Origin: Chryseobacterium paridis | GTDB lineage: Bacteria > Bacteroidota > Bacteroidia > Flavobacteriales > Weeksellaceae | DNA length: 64,000 nt | Assembly: GCF_016595215.1 (NCBI RefSeq) | Contig: NZ_JAENHK010000010.1 | Location: 1,349,390 to 1,413,389 of the forward strand | Reading direction: 5' to 3' | Part shown: positions 44,238 to 52,727 of the stretch, one piece after another | How positions within the stretch are numbered: the first letter of the stretch is position 1 | How the letters are laid out: every line of letters begins with the position of its first letter | Notes under the pieces: generated by a model | Databases searched by the model: none | The model's input: only the letters and a program-made list of their open reading frames with translations | Told to the model about the DNA's origin: nothing | Program-made: the position numbers and the translations under genes

Positions 44238-45487
44238 TGAAGAGAAAATTAATGATGGTGGAAAGAATCATGTATGTTGATTCCAAGACACCTTTAAACT
44301 GTGTATTTACTGCAAAAATTAGTGGAGTTCTTCAGGAAGAGAACTTTAAACTCGCTTTAGAAAAAATTCAGCGAAAACACGCTTTGCTAAGATCCAGGAT
44401 TGATACCAGTAGTGAACAATATCCCTTTTTTATAGAAGAGAAAGAAATGACCTCTATTCCTCTCCGTATTATTGAGCGACACACTGATGAAGACTGGCTG
44501 AAGGAATCTGAAAAAGAGTGGTTCCGTCTTTTTGATGATGATAAAAAACCGTTGGGACAAGTAGTGTGGGTAAAAGGTCAGGATGTTTCAGAAATTCTTT
44601 GGGTACTCCCTCATTGTATTTGTGATGGAACTTCACTGGTAACCCTGATGCGGGAGCTACTTTCTTTGCTGGATGACCCTTCTTTGGAATTAGACTCTTA
44701 CCAGGCATTCACTTCGGTTAGTGATTTTCTTCCTTCGGATTTTAATACCAAAAAGAAGGTCCGCAAAGCAAGGTTTTATTTACTGATGGCCAAGCTATTT
44801 TTTCTGATGCAACGGAAAAGCAAGATAAGAAATCTTGGGAAAAACTATGTTATTCACTGGAAACTGAACCCGGAAACAACTACGCAAATTACGGATAAAT
44901 GTAAAGCTCATGGTGTTTCTGTACATTCCCTGTTGTGTGCTTCATTTATGCAGGCATTTCAGGATGTACAAGGATCCAAGGCTAAGAGAAAAGTCATCAG
45001 TCCAGTAGATGTCCGTCATTTTATTCCGGAAATTAAGCAGGATCATGTATTTGCTTTTGCTCCTACTATTGAACTTTCTTTAAAAAAAGATATTCACGAT
45101 CTGTTTGATCATGCAGGACAAATCAAGAAAGAGCTTGGAGAAAAAATAAATAAAATAGAAGCCCGGGAACTTTTATGGATGGGTGAACAGATGCACCCAA
45201 TCGTTGATCGTATGATCAAAATGCTAAAGTCAAGTAATGGCGGACACGATATTACCCTCTCTAATATGGGTAAAATCAACATTCCGAGTAAGTACCAGAA
45301 TTTTAGATTGGAAACGATTATAAGCCCAACAGTCGCCTTCCCTTGGCTTAATTCGAATACGCTTGTTACAACTACCTATAATCAACAAATGGACTTTACT
45401 TTGATGTCAAATGAGGATTTCCTTTCCCGACAAAAAGCCACTGAAATTAAAGATAAAGCCCTTGAACTATTGACATCGTCCATATAA
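44234..45487 (+). CDS. condensation-fold acyltransferase 3 (diverged paralogue)
   Basis: 417 residues, MMKRKLMMVERIMYVDSKTP. The active-site motif reads PHCICDG (His127, Asp131), keeping the catalytic second His and the Asp but replacing the first His by Pro, as is tolerated in some family members. A CDS-internal block SPVDVRHFIPEIKQDH matches the other two. It is more distant from copies 1 and 2 than they are from each other. Coupled to copy 2 by a four-base ATGA overlap, so activity or regulation in the same pathway is likely. Confidence 0.78.
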   Translation: MMKRKLMMVERIMYVDSKTPLNCVFTAKISGVLQEENFKLALEKIQRKHALLRSRIDTSSEQYPFFIEEKEMTSIPLRIIERHTDEDWLKESEKEWFRLFDDDKKPLGQVVWVKGQDVSEILWVLPHCICDGTSLVTLMRELLSLLDDPSLELDSYQAFTSVSDFLPSDFNTKKKVRKARFYLLMAKLFFLMQRKSKIRNLGKNYVIHWKLNPETTTQITDKCKAHGVSVHSLLCASFMQAFQDVQGSKAKRKVISPVDVRHFIPEIKQDHVFAFAPTIELSLKKDIHDLFDHAGQIKKELGEKINKIEARELLWMGEQMHPIVDRMIKMLKSSNGGHDITLSNMGKINIPSKYQNFRLETIISPTVAFPWLNSNTLVTTTYNQQMDFTLMSNEDFLSRQKATEIKDKALELLTSSI

Positions 45488-45494
45488 AATTAAA

Positions 45495-46028
45495 ATGAAG
45501 CCTGATCAACCCAAGAAAATAATAAAAAAAACCACGCTCAAACGCTTTTTATCAAAGCGTGCCCTTTACTATGTCCTTCCCAATATATTCCTGAATTTTA
45601 TTATAGCGTACGCAAGTTTCAGGGAATTGGGATATACCCATTTTTTTGCCGGAACACAAAACCTCGCCAGACTTACTTTACCCATGGCTACATTTTTACC
45701 GGTAATTCTCACGATCGACATTATTAAAAGAGTTGCTGTTGCTGCTGAAGAAGGCAGTATTGAATTCGTGGTTGATGATCAGCTTAATTTAAAAAAATTA
45801 ATGACCAGACTGAGTATTTTACATGGTCTCATTACCGGGCTGCTTGTGTTATCTATTCTATTTTTCGCACAATTTAGCCTTTCAAAAGATTATAAACTGA
45901 ATGCAACCGCAATGGCTATCGTTGTCGGAGTTCTTGCGGGCTTGCTTTCTCTCTTATTTACCTACCTTCCCATCAGGAAGCTCAGAAAATATTTATATAA
46001 ACCTACCTCAACAGTATCTTTTGATTGA
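45495..46028 (+). CDS. four-span membrane protein at the end of the glycolipid operon
   Basis: 177 residues: basic N-terminus (KPDQPKKIIKKTTLKRFLSK), two helices (ALYYVLPNIFLNFIIAY; LARLTLPMATFLPVILTI) and two more (LITGLLVLSILFFAQF; AMAIVVGVLAGLLSLLF). It lies 7 bp after acyltransferase 3, so it belongs to the operon. No transporter family is recognised. It may help placement or movement of the lipid product. No clear terminator follows within 46029-46090. Confidence 0.65.
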   Translation: MKPDQPKKIIKKTTLKRFLSKRALYYVLPNIFLNFIIAYASFRELGYTHFFAGTQNLARLTLPMATFLPVILTIDIIKRVAVAAEEGSIEFVVDDQLNLKKLMTRLSILHGLITGLLVLSILFFAQFSLSKDYKLNATAMAIVVGVLAGLLSLLFTYLPIRKLRKYLYKPTSTVSFD

Positions 46029-46095
46029 AATGGCATCTAGTTTTGGATAGAAGACTGCTATTCACATTTTTTTCGATTAATTAAATTTAATATCC

Positions 46096-46103
46096 TAAAT
46101 TTG
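46096..46103 (+). promoter_or_regulatory. candidate promoter (-7 box TAAATTTG)
   Basis: Exact TAnnTTTG, 24 bp before the ATG of the short frame at 46127. Part of the 379-bp gap between the glycolipid operon and 46426. Confidence 0.45.
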
Positions 46104-46126
46104 TCTCTCTAACACAATCAAAAGAC

Positions 46127-46237
46127 ATGAAAAATTTATTTTACCCTTTCTTTCGGAGGTCTCTCTCCAGAACTCTTCATCCACATCAACATACTCTTTT
46201 CCAAAACCATACTAAGTTTGCACCTTTTTTGATATGA
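46127..46237 (+). CDS. possible 36-residue basic peptide
   Basis: Frame MKNLFYPFFRRSLSRTLHPH and QHTLFQNHTKFAPFLI, with a good -7 box at the right distance. It is rich in Arg, His and Phe. No ribosome-binding preference or homologue is known to me; it might be a leader peptide or non-coding RNA region instead. Low confidence. Confidence 0.25.
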   Translation: MKNLFYPFFRRSLSRTLHPHQHTLFQNHTKFAPFLI

Positions 46238-46336
46238 AGTAAAAGTGAGTGATTTAATATGGACTCCATAATAAAAGAGTTCAGTTTCATGAATAACAAA
46301 GCTTATATTTCAAAAATAAATATCAAAAAAAAGTGT

Positions 46337-46344
46337 TACTTTTG
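46337..46344 (+). promoter_or_regulatory. candidate promoter (-7 box TACTTTTG) for the secreted protein
   Basis: Exact TAnnTTTG match 81 bp before ATG 46426. Confidence 0.45.
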
Positions 46345-46425
46345 CTTTAGGTACGAAGTTTTTCAATACTATTTCATACCTGAATTGTAAGAACGCCATA
46401 CTATAAAATGTTAAAAATCAATCCA

Positions 46426-46980
46426 ATGAGGAAAATAATTTTACTATTTACTTGTCTGTTCGGTTTCTCGAGTTTTGCACAAATTAAAGTGTTAAAAAAC
46501 GAAAGTTTAGTGGAAATTGGTAAAGATAACTCTGTTGGTTTATATAAAAAGGAGGATAAATTCACTGTAAATTATCAAGATCTTAATACCAGTAATCTTA
46601 ATACCATCAGATCTTTCTCTTTTCAAAACTTAAATGGGGATGTTACTGATTTTTATAAACTGATTACGGACGGATTCATCTCTCTTCCTGAAAGCAATAT
46701 TACTTTAGAACTTCCTAATGATATTATAGAACTTCATTACGAAAAAAATTACGGGCAACCTACCGTACAGTTTATCCAGTATATTAACAAAAACAGGAAG
46801 TATGTCGGGAAGTCTCAATTCTTAAACAGGAAACAGGTTGACAAGATCTTTGGAAAGACCAATGGAAAGTCTGCTCTATATGATAAATCTGCTGCTATGA
46901 ATAATGCCCGGACAAACAAACCGGAGAATTCAACCTCAACATCCAATCCAGGAAATAAGTATAAAAAATCCAGAAAATAA
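46426..46980 (+). CDS. secreted protein of unknown function (184 residues)
   Basis: I chose ATG 46426 since MRKIILLFTCLFGFSSFAQ is a complete signal peptide; the ATG at 46408 adds six residues. The mature part is mixed alpha/beta (VEIGKDNSVGLYKKEDKF, then LPNDIIELHYEKNYGQP) and ends with a basic Ser/Asn-rich tail (STSNPGNKYKKSRK). No known domain. A strong terminator follows at 47004-47036. Confidence 0.7.
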   Translation: MRKIILLFTCLFGFSSFAQIKVLKNESLVEIGKDNSVGLYKKEDKFTVNYQDLNTSNLNTIRSFSFQNLNGDVTDFYKLITDGFISLPESNITLELPNDIIELHYEKNYGQPTVQFIQYINKNRKYVGKSQFLNRKQVDKIFGKTNGKSALYDKSAAMNNARTNKPENSTSTSNPGNKYKKSRK

Positions 46981-47003
46981 TTCATTATTTTACAATATAA
47001 CAG

Positions 47004-47036
47004 AACTCATTCACAAGAATGAGTTTTTTATTTTTA
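47004..47036 (+). terminator. terminator of the secreted protein gene
   Basis: AACTCATTC (47004-47012) pairs perfectly with GAATGAGTT (47017-47025) around four bases, followed by a T-rich run. The next promoter (-7 box TACTTTTG, 47035-47042) starts within the T run. Confidence 0.85.
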
Positions 47037-47042
47037 CTTTTG
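47035..47042 (+). promoter_or_regulatory. candidate promoter (-7 box TACTTTTG) of the ABC ATPase gene
   Basis: Exact TAnnTTTG, 20 bp before ATG 47063, which argues for that start over the upstream ATG at 46904. Confidence 0.5.
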
Positions 47043-47062
47043 CAAAAAGATCATTACCTATT

Positions 47063-47758
47063 ATGTCGCTTCAAATAATCAATCTAACCAAAAAATTTGG
47101 TGACCAAACTGCTCTTAACGATATCAACATCTCTATCAATAAAACTGAAATCATAGGTCTTCTTGGGCCGAACGGTGCAGGAAAATCAACGCTAATGAAA
47201 TCTATCGTAGGTGCATTAAAGATTGATGAAGGACAGATAATTTTTAATGATAAAAACATTTCAGAACACGAAATAGAAAGCAAGAAAAACATAGGATTTC
47301 TTCCTGAGAACAATCCTCTCTATCTTGAAATGTATGTGAAAGAATATCTGCAATTCGTAGCCAATATTCATAAAATACCCGAGACGAGAGTCAATGACGT
47401 GATAGAGCTTGTAGGGATCACTCCTGAAAAGTCTAAAAAGATAGGACAGCTTTCAAAAGGGTACAAGCAAAGAGTGGGCTTAGCGCAGGCGATTCTTCAT
47501 CAACCTGATTTACTAATTCTGGATGAACCTACCAATGGATTGGATCCCAATCAGATTATCGAAATAAGAAATGTGGTAAAGGAGATTGGTAAAGAAAAAA
47601 CAGTCCTGCTATCAACACATATTATGCAGGAGGTAGAAGCATTATGCTCGCGTGTTATTCTTATTCACAAAGGAAATATTCTTCAGGACTGCCCTATCGA
47701 TGAGTTTAAAGGAAAATTTGAAAGCTTAGAAGAAGCTTTTGCTAGCTATACCAACTGA
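47063..47758 (+). CDS. ABC transporter ATP-binding protein
   Basis: 231 residues from ATG 47063; the in-frame ATG at 46904 lies inside the previous gene and is rejected. Walker A GPNGAGKST, signature LSKGYKQRVGL, Walker B LLILDEPTNGLD, H-loop STHIMQEVEAL. The sequence type is that of GldA-like and CcmA-like export ATPases of Bacteroidota. GldA works with GldF/GldG in gliding, but those are not in this window and this protein is shorter than typical GldA, so I give no symbol. Its permease partner is unknown. Confidence 0.85.
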   Translation: MSLQIINLTKKFGDQTALNDINISINKTEIIGLLGPNGAGKSTLMKSIVGALKIDEGQIIFNDKNISEHEIESKKNIGFLPENNPLYLEMYVKEYLQFVANIHKIPETRVNDVIELVGITPEKSKKIGQLSKGYKQRVGLAQAILHQPDLLILDEPTNGLDPNQIIEIRNVVKEIGKEKTVLLSTHIMQEVEALCSRVILIHKGNILQDCPIDEFKGKFESLEEAFASYTN

Positions 47759-47858
47759 TAATCATCTTAGGAGAAGTATATCAATCAAACGCTGTCTGTA
47801 TCTTAATGGCTTTATATTTGATAAGTTTCAAACAGATTAATTTTAAAACATAATCGCC

Positions 47859-48296
47859 ATGATCAAAAAAATTCTAATAGGAACACTTTGTATCGCACAG
47901 TTTTCTCTTATCAGCGCCACCAGTTTTAATGAAAAGCCGACGGAAAGGATCAATACTTCAGAAAAGTTCCAGAAGGTGCCTAAGACAGTTATTATCAAAA
48001 CTAAAAAATTCAAGATAAGAATTGATCTGCAACCGAATGGAAAGTATCTTTATCAGGCATGGGGTGCTAATTCAAAGATAACCTCAAAGCCTAATATGAT
48101 CATTAGTGACGGAGAACTGACTCCTGATGGTTCTGGTGGTAATTATTACTATGATTTTACCAATAAAGGGTATCATTACCAGATCTGGAGAAATTACCTA
48201 ACAGATTCAGCTAATAAAGCACCTTATACACTTGTGGTAAGCGATGAAACAGGTAAGACGATAGTAGAACAGGACGGACAGGTCGTTAAAAAATAA
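47859..48296 (+). CDS. secreted protein of unknown function (145 residues)
   Basis: Signal MIKKILIGTLCIAQFSLISA. The mature protein is beta-rich and basic (VIIKTKKFKIRIDLQPNGKY, YYYDFTNKGYHYQIWRNYL) with a pattern suggesting one compact beta sandwich. No cysteine in the mature part, no known motif. A strong bidirectional terminator follows 5 bp after the stop. Single gene. Confidence 0.7.
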   Translation: MIKKILIGTLCIAQFSLISATSFNEKPTERINTSEKFQKVPKTVIIKTKKFKIRIDLQPNGKYLYQAWGANSKITSKPNMIISDGELTPDGSGGNYYYDFTNKGYHYQIWRNYLTDSANKAPYTLVVSDETGKTIVEQDGQVVKK

Positions 48297-48300
48297 AATA

Positions 48301-48327
48301 AAACTCTCACTATTACAGTGAGAGTTT
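48301..48327. terminator. bidirectional terminator between convergent genes
   Basis: AAACTCTCACT (48301-48311) pairs perfectly with AGTGAGAGTTT (48317-48327). The two genes stop at 48296 and 48332. Confidence 0.85.
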
Positions 48328-48331
48328 CTAT

Positions 48332-49132
48332 TTATGAACCTAATTGTTTAATCTGTGTATAGAAATTGCTTTCTGCAAAGCTTTCTTTTGCTGCTTTATA
48401 ACCTATATTGAAGATTTCCTCCAATCGGTCTTTTTTCCTTTCAAAAGTTCCATAATTCGATAGATCCTGAGAGGTGATAAACCAATCACAATAATCAAAC
48501 TTCCCTTTCTCAATCCTATAGGAAAGAAGGTCATAAGAACGCGAAACAATGGCTTTAATTGATTTTAAATCTTTAATATCTATTTCATGTGGCGGAGATA
48601 CAAAAACTCCAATTAGCTTGTCGCATTCATCTCTGATAATATCTGCCGGGAAATTATTCAAGACTCCTCCATCGCAGAACATTTCTTCACCAATAATGTA
48701 AGGTGTTGTAATCCCGGGAATAGAACATGAAGCAATAATAGCATCAGTCACTTTAAAGTTTTCGTCAAATATCTTTTGTGTTCCTGCGACCAGCTCTGTA
48801 GCAACAATTTTAACTTCTTTGCTTAAATCTTTCAATTTCATATCTTGAAAAATTGGCTTCAGATAGTTGGTAAAAATAACCGAAGAAACCAATCCAGGCT
48901 GATTGAATGTGAAATGTTTCCAGTTAAAAAAATAAACAGAATTGAAAAACTCCAGAATTTCTTCCGGTGTTTTACCTACTGCATACAAACATCCTACAAT
49001 GGAGCCTGCACTGCAACATGACAATACATCAATATCTATATTATTTTCAATCAAGAACTTTAAAGCTCCTGCATGTGCAATCCCTTTGGTACCTCCTCCT
49101 GATAGAACGAGGCCTATTTTTTCCAAATTCAT
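48332..49132 (-). CDS. patatin-like phospholipase
   Basis: 266 residues. Oxyanion motif SGGGTKGIAHAG (11-22), nucleophile Ser41 in CCSAGSIVG, and catalytic Asp154 in CDGGVLNNFP. The usual GxSxG has Cys in place of the first Gly (CCSAG); otherwise it is a complete Ser-Asp dyad patatin. No signal peptide. The predicted role is lipid acyl hydrolysis in the cytoplasm or at the inner membrane. Alone, with its own terminator. Confidence 0.88.
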   Translation of the reverse strand: MNLEKIGLVLSGGGTKGIAHAGALKFLIENNIDIDVLSCCSAGSIVGCLYAVGKTPEEILEFFNSVYFFNWKHFTFNQPGLVSSVIFTNYLKPIFQDMKLKDLSKEVKIVATELVAGTQKIFDENFKVTDAIIASCSIPGITTPYIIGEEMFCDGGVLNNFPADIIRDECDKLIGVFVSPPHEIDIKDLKSIKAIVSRSYDLLSYRIEKGKFDYCDWFITSQDLSNYGTFERKKDRLEEIFNIGYKAAKESFAESNFYTQIKQLGS

Positions 49133-49290
49133 AGAATAAAATTCATAGAATAAAATTAATAAAACAAGATGAAAAAAACTTATTATTTTTCCGAAATACG
49201 TAAATTTTAAAATTATTTTAATAAATACCCTATTGGGCGATCGTAATGGAATTTAAAACCCTAACGTCATGATTTGTATTGAGGAAGCGA

Positions 49291-49890
49291 TCAGAACGAA
49301 GCCTTATCAATTTTAGCATCATACAATCGGAAGATGTCAACATACTCTTCTTCTGTTTTAGCCTTCTTAAACTTCTCCTCAAGATCGGGATAGTCTTTGA
49401 GCAACCTCTTCATTCTGCCTTTAAAATCATTAAAAAAACCTGAATAAAGTAATTTTTTATCTTTATCAGTAATATATCCTTTGATATCGAGCTGGGCTCT
49501 CAGAAGTGGATTATGATATCCTTTGTACCAATTGATATTTTTCCCTTCATAAATAACCTCAATCAAACCTTCTTCTTGTGGTAACCTTTCTGATGAAGCA
49601 AAATATTCGTGCCCGATATTATTTTCATCCGTAATCTTTATGTACTTAAGATCACCGGGTTCTACCCATGTTTCATTTCCTTGACCATCCTTCATTTTCA
49701 TTTTAAATAAAATAGTAGCAAAATAATATTTCTTATTAGTGAATTTACCTACATTTCTGACTTCGGCTTTAATCGTATCACTAGAGCTTTTTAAAATGTA
49801 TTCAACAGGAAAAAAACCTTTATTCTCCTTTTCCTGAGAAAATATTATAATGGAGAATAGAGAAAATAATAAAATGAATTTTGTCCTCAT
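49291..49890 (-). CDS. secreted protein of unknown function (199 residues)
   Basis: Signal MRTKFILLFSLFSIIIFSQ. The remainder is a soluble mixed domain (KGFFPVEYILKSSSDTIKAE, ENNIGHEYFASSERLPQEEG) followed by a charged helical C-terminus (DYPDLEEKFKKAKTEEEYVD). It looks like one of the many Bacteroidota exported proteins of unknown role. It lies 64 bp after the dihydrolipoyl dehydrogenase gene on the same strand, with a hairpin region of repeated gcccagagag/ctgggc between. Confidence 0.65.
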   Translation of the reverse strand: MRTKFILLFSLFSIIIFSQEKENKGFFPVEYILKSSSDTIKAEVRNVGKFTNKKYYFATILFKMKMKDGQGNETWVEPGDLKYIKITDENNIGHEYFASSERLPQEEGLIEVIYEGKNINWYKGYHNPLLRAQLDIKGYITDKDKKLLYSGFFNDFKGRMKRLLKDYPDLEEKFKKAKTEEEYVDIFRLYDAKIDKASF

Positions 49891-49954
49891 AATAAGTGTT
49901 TAAAAAAGCCCAGAGAGTATCTGGGCTTTATATTGTTTGATATTTAATATTGTA

Positions 49955-51343
49955 TTAAATGTGGATTACCTCACCGTAAGCTGCTGCTGCTGCTTCCATG
50001 ATTGCTTCAGAAACAGTTGGGTGCGGGTGAATAGACTTAATGATCTCATGACCTGTAGTTTCTAGTTTTCTAGCTACAACAGCCTCAGCAACCATATCCG
50101 TTACTCCTTCACCGATCATATGACATCCTAACCACTCTCCATATTTAGCATCAAAAATAACTTTGATGAAACCATCTGTATTTCCGTTTGCTGTAGCTTT
50201 ACCACTTGCAGAAAGAGGGAATTTACCAACTTTGATCTCGTATCCTTTTTCTTTAGCCTGCTTTTCTGTAAGACCTACAGAAGCAACTTCAGGGTGACAA
50301 TACGTACATCCAGGGATATTGCCATAGTCGATTTTCTCTACATGTAATCCTTTGATCTTTTCAACACAAGTGATTCCTTCTGCAGAAGCAACGTGAGCTA
50401 AAGCCTGAGTTGGGATAAGATCTCCGATTGCATAATATCCAGGAACTGAAGTTTCGTACCATTCGTTTACTAAAACTCTTCCTTTATCTGTTTGGATTCC
50501 TACTTCTTCTAAACCGATGTTTTCGATATTAGCAGCGATACCAACTGCTGAAAGTAAGATATCAGCTTCTAAAGTAATGTTTCCGTTTGCCGTTTTCACG
50601 TTTGCTTTCACACCTTCTCCACTCGTATCTACGCTCTCTACAGAAGCATTTGTCATAATTTCGATTCCAGATTTTTTCAAAGATTTTTCTAAGTGCTTAG
50701 AAATTTCCTCATCTTCTACAGGAACGATGTTTGGCATGAACTCAACAACAGTTACTTTTGTTCCCATTGTATTATAGAAATCAGCAAACTCTACTCCGAT
50801 CGCTCCAGAACCTACTACGATCATAGATTTTGGTTGCTCAGGAAGAGATAATGCTTGTCTGTATCCGATTACTTTTTTACCATCCTGAGGTAAGTTTGGT
50901 AATTCTCTTGAACGTGCACCTGTTGCAATAATAATATTGCTTCCAGCGTATTCAGTTATTTTACCATCTTTATCTGTAACGGAAACTTTTTTATCTTTTA
51001 AAATCTTTGCTGTTCCTAGTATAACATCGATCTTATTTTTTTTCATCAGGAACTCAATTCCTTTGCTCATTTTGTTTGCAACACCACGGCTTCTCTGAAT
51101 TACATTGGGAAACTCAAAACTTGGTTCCACTTTATTCAAACCGTAATCTTCTGCATGATTAATATAATGAAAAACCTGAGCAGACTTCAATAAAGCTTTA
51201 GTCGGTATACATCCCCAATTAAGACAAATTCCGCCTAAGTTTTCTTTTTCGATAATTGCAGTTTTGAAACCCAACTGTGCAGCTCTGATTGCTGTAACAT
51301 ATCCACCAGGACCACTTCCGATGACAATAATATCGTAATTCAT
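49955..51343 (-). CDS. lpdA: dihydrolipoyl dehydrogenase (E3)
   Basis: 462 residues from the ATG giving MNYDIIVIGSGPGGYVTAIR; the in-frame ATG at 51424 adds 27 unlikely residues. FAD motif GSGPGG, redox-active disulfide Cys40/Cys45 (GGICLNWGCIPTK), NAD motif VVGSGAIGVEFA and C-terminal HPHPTVSEA with the catalytic His/Glu. It oxidises dihydrolipoamide in pyruvate, 2-oxoglutarate or branched-chain dehydrogenase complexes. The E1 gene at 61705 encodes a possible partner 10 kb away. Upstream 51344-51746 shows only AT-rich DNA. Confidence 0.95.
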   Translation of the reverse strand: MNYDIIVIGSGPGGYVTAIRAAQLGFKTAIIEKENLGGICLNWGCIPTKALLKSAQVFHYINHAEDYGLNKVEPSFEFPNVIQRSRGVANKMSKGIEFLMKKNKIDVILGTAKILKDKKVSVTDKDGKITEYAGSNIIIATGARSRELPNLPQDGKKVIGYRQALSLPEQPKSMIVVGSGAIGVEFADFYNTMGTKVTVVEFMPNIVPVEDEEISKHLEKSLKKSGIEIMTNASVESVDTSGEGVKANVKTANGNITLEADILLSAVGIAANIENIGLEEVGIQTDKGRVLVNEWYETSVPGYYAIGDLIPTQALAHVASAEGITCVEKIKGLHVEKIDYGNIPGCTYCHPEVASVGLTEKQAKEKGYEIKVGKFPLSASGKATANGNTDGFIKVIFDAKYGEWLGCHMIGEGVTDMVAEAVVARKLETTGHEIIKSIHPHPTVSEAIMEAAAAAYGEVIHI

Positions 51344-51746
51344 TAGCTTAAAATTTTTATGCGAATTTAAGGAAAAAATATGGGATGCTTCATGTTTCTT
51401 CAAATTCATCTTACAATGCATCATTAAGACAATTTCATTTAATTTTAAATAAAAAAAAGGACACTAAAAGCATCATTTTTTTATTAAATTTTAATTTAAA
51501 TTAAAAACTCTTTAAAATAAAATCTGCATAATCAATCAATTTCAATTTTAATAATCTTAAAAAATTCATATTATTTCAATTTTTTAGGTAATTAAATCTG
51601 ATTTTACGGTCTGATGATAATGCTTGAAATCGTTCTTTTTTACTAAAATGAATACGTATCTTTATATATGATTTTTATGCAGATTTGTAATTGAGGAAGA
51701 ATTAAACCATAAAAACAATTCTTCTATAAACATCGAACAAATATCT

Positions 51747-52121
51747 ATGAAAAAAAGCACCCTTACCAAAGATAATATTTGGATAAAAGAACCGGAAGAT
51801 CACGATTTTCCTGCAGCCCAGGATTACCTTGAACTTCTTTTCGAGCCTGATGAGGCAAAAGGTATAGTTGAAAAACTAAAAAAGGCACCTACCATTACAA
51901 AAAAATCTAAAGATATTTTAAGAGCCAGTAAACTTGCTCTCCTTCCTGAAACCAATATCCATGTAAGGGAAAATCTGAAAAAGGTACAAAAGAATAAAAA
52001 GCTCTCCCCGATATTACTTGTAAGAGGAGAACATGAATTGATCATTGCCGATGGCTATCATCGTTTATGCTGTAGCTATTATCTTACTGAAGATTTGGAG
52101 GTTCCTTGCAGATTAGTATAA
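51747..52121 (+). CDS. small protein with ParB/sulfiredoxin-like core
   Basis: 124 residues. The last third, SPILLVRGEHELIIADGYHR and LCCSYYLTEDLEVPC, has the pattern (PILL-xx-G-xx-xIADGYHR) of ParB-like nuclease/sulfiredoxin folds, where the GxHR-type motif binds phosphate. The N-terminus is charged and short. No HTH domain, so it is not a partition protein. Soluble and probably cytoplasmic; the role is unknown. The terminator at 52213-52240 follows. Confidence 0.65.
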   Translation: MKKSTLTKDNIWIKEPEDHDFPAAQDYLELLFEPDEAKGIVEKLKKAPTITKKSKDILRASKLALLPETNIHVRENLKKVQKNKKLSPILLVRGEHELIIADGYHRLCCSYYLTEDLEVPCRLV

Positions 52122-52212
52122 AAATAGAAGGCCCATATTGATTTTATTAATGCAAACGACTCCAACAACGATAACGAGATAGATGCTTTGGAAGAAGCAA
52201 TTATTATATAAC

Positions 52213-52240
52213 TTAAAAGAGCAGGAATTTCCTGCTCTTT
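52213..52240 (+). terminator. terminator
   Basis: AAAGAGCAGGAA pairs with TTCCTGCTCTTT with almost no loop space, followed by TTTTGTATT. It lies 92 bp after the ParB-like gene. Confidence 0.75.
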
Positions 52241-52317
52241 TTGTATTTATTTTTAATCTGGAATTTCTCCAATTGATTATTGTAAAATATTTCAACTCTA
52301 CTAAGAAATCTAAAGCT

Positions 52318-52578
52318 CTACATTTCTTTGAGTAATTTTTTCTGACTTCTGTACTTTGCATTTAGAGCCCTTAGCTGGTCTTGTTTCATCTTTTTGGTCG
52401 CCAATGGATGATTCAAAATAAGTTTTTTTTCCTGGTTATATCTCTTGTCCAGCTCACGGGATTTAATGGCAATCAATTCACTTTTCGAAGGGTGCGGCGG
52501 AGGTGATGGATGCTTTTGCGCTACAACATTCATTGATAATCCAACCATTAAGATTGCTGATATAAAAAACTTGTTCAT
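52318..52578 (-). CDS. small secreted helical protein
   Basis: 86 residues from ATG 52578, which gives the signal MNKFFISAILMVGLSMNVVA; the ATG at 52605 adds nine residues. After a proline/histidine-rich link (QKHPSPPPHPSKSE) the rest is one charged helix (LIAIKSRELDKRYNQEKKLI, KMKQDQLRALNAKYRSQKKL). This pattern recalls periplasmic CpxP/Spy-like metal or stress proteins, without their LTxxQ motif, so it is left unassigned. Confidence 0.6.
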   Translation of the reverse strand: MNKFFISAILMVGLSMNVVAQKHPSPPPHPSKSELIAIKSRELDKRYNQEKKLILNHPLATKKMKQDQLRALNAKYRSQKKLLKEM

Positions 52579-52727
52579 GATATGTACTTTTATGAATAAC
52601 TTCAATCAAATGTTTATCATCAATTAAATTCATTCAGGTTTATCATAAATCTTGCACATATCATACCAACATATGAATAAGGAATGTAATGAACTTCACT
52701 ACTCTTTTTTTTAATGATCACTTTTCA

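Noticed and set aside
26874..46028. Flexirubin, carotenoid or classic PUFA (Pfa) cluster
   Set aside because: No type II KS/CLF set, ammonia lyase or aryl genes for flexirubin; no crt genes; domain order, PPTase fusion, glycosyltransferases and acyltransferases differ from PUFA synthases.
46904..47062. Longer N-terminus for the ABC ATPase
   Set aside because: It overlaps the preceding gene and its terminator; a -7 box lies 20 bp before ATG 47063.
52141..52201. Short open stretch (ending NANDSNNDNEIDALEEAIII) after the ParB-like gene
   Set aside because: No start codon and only about 27 codons; possibly a remnant but too short to support.
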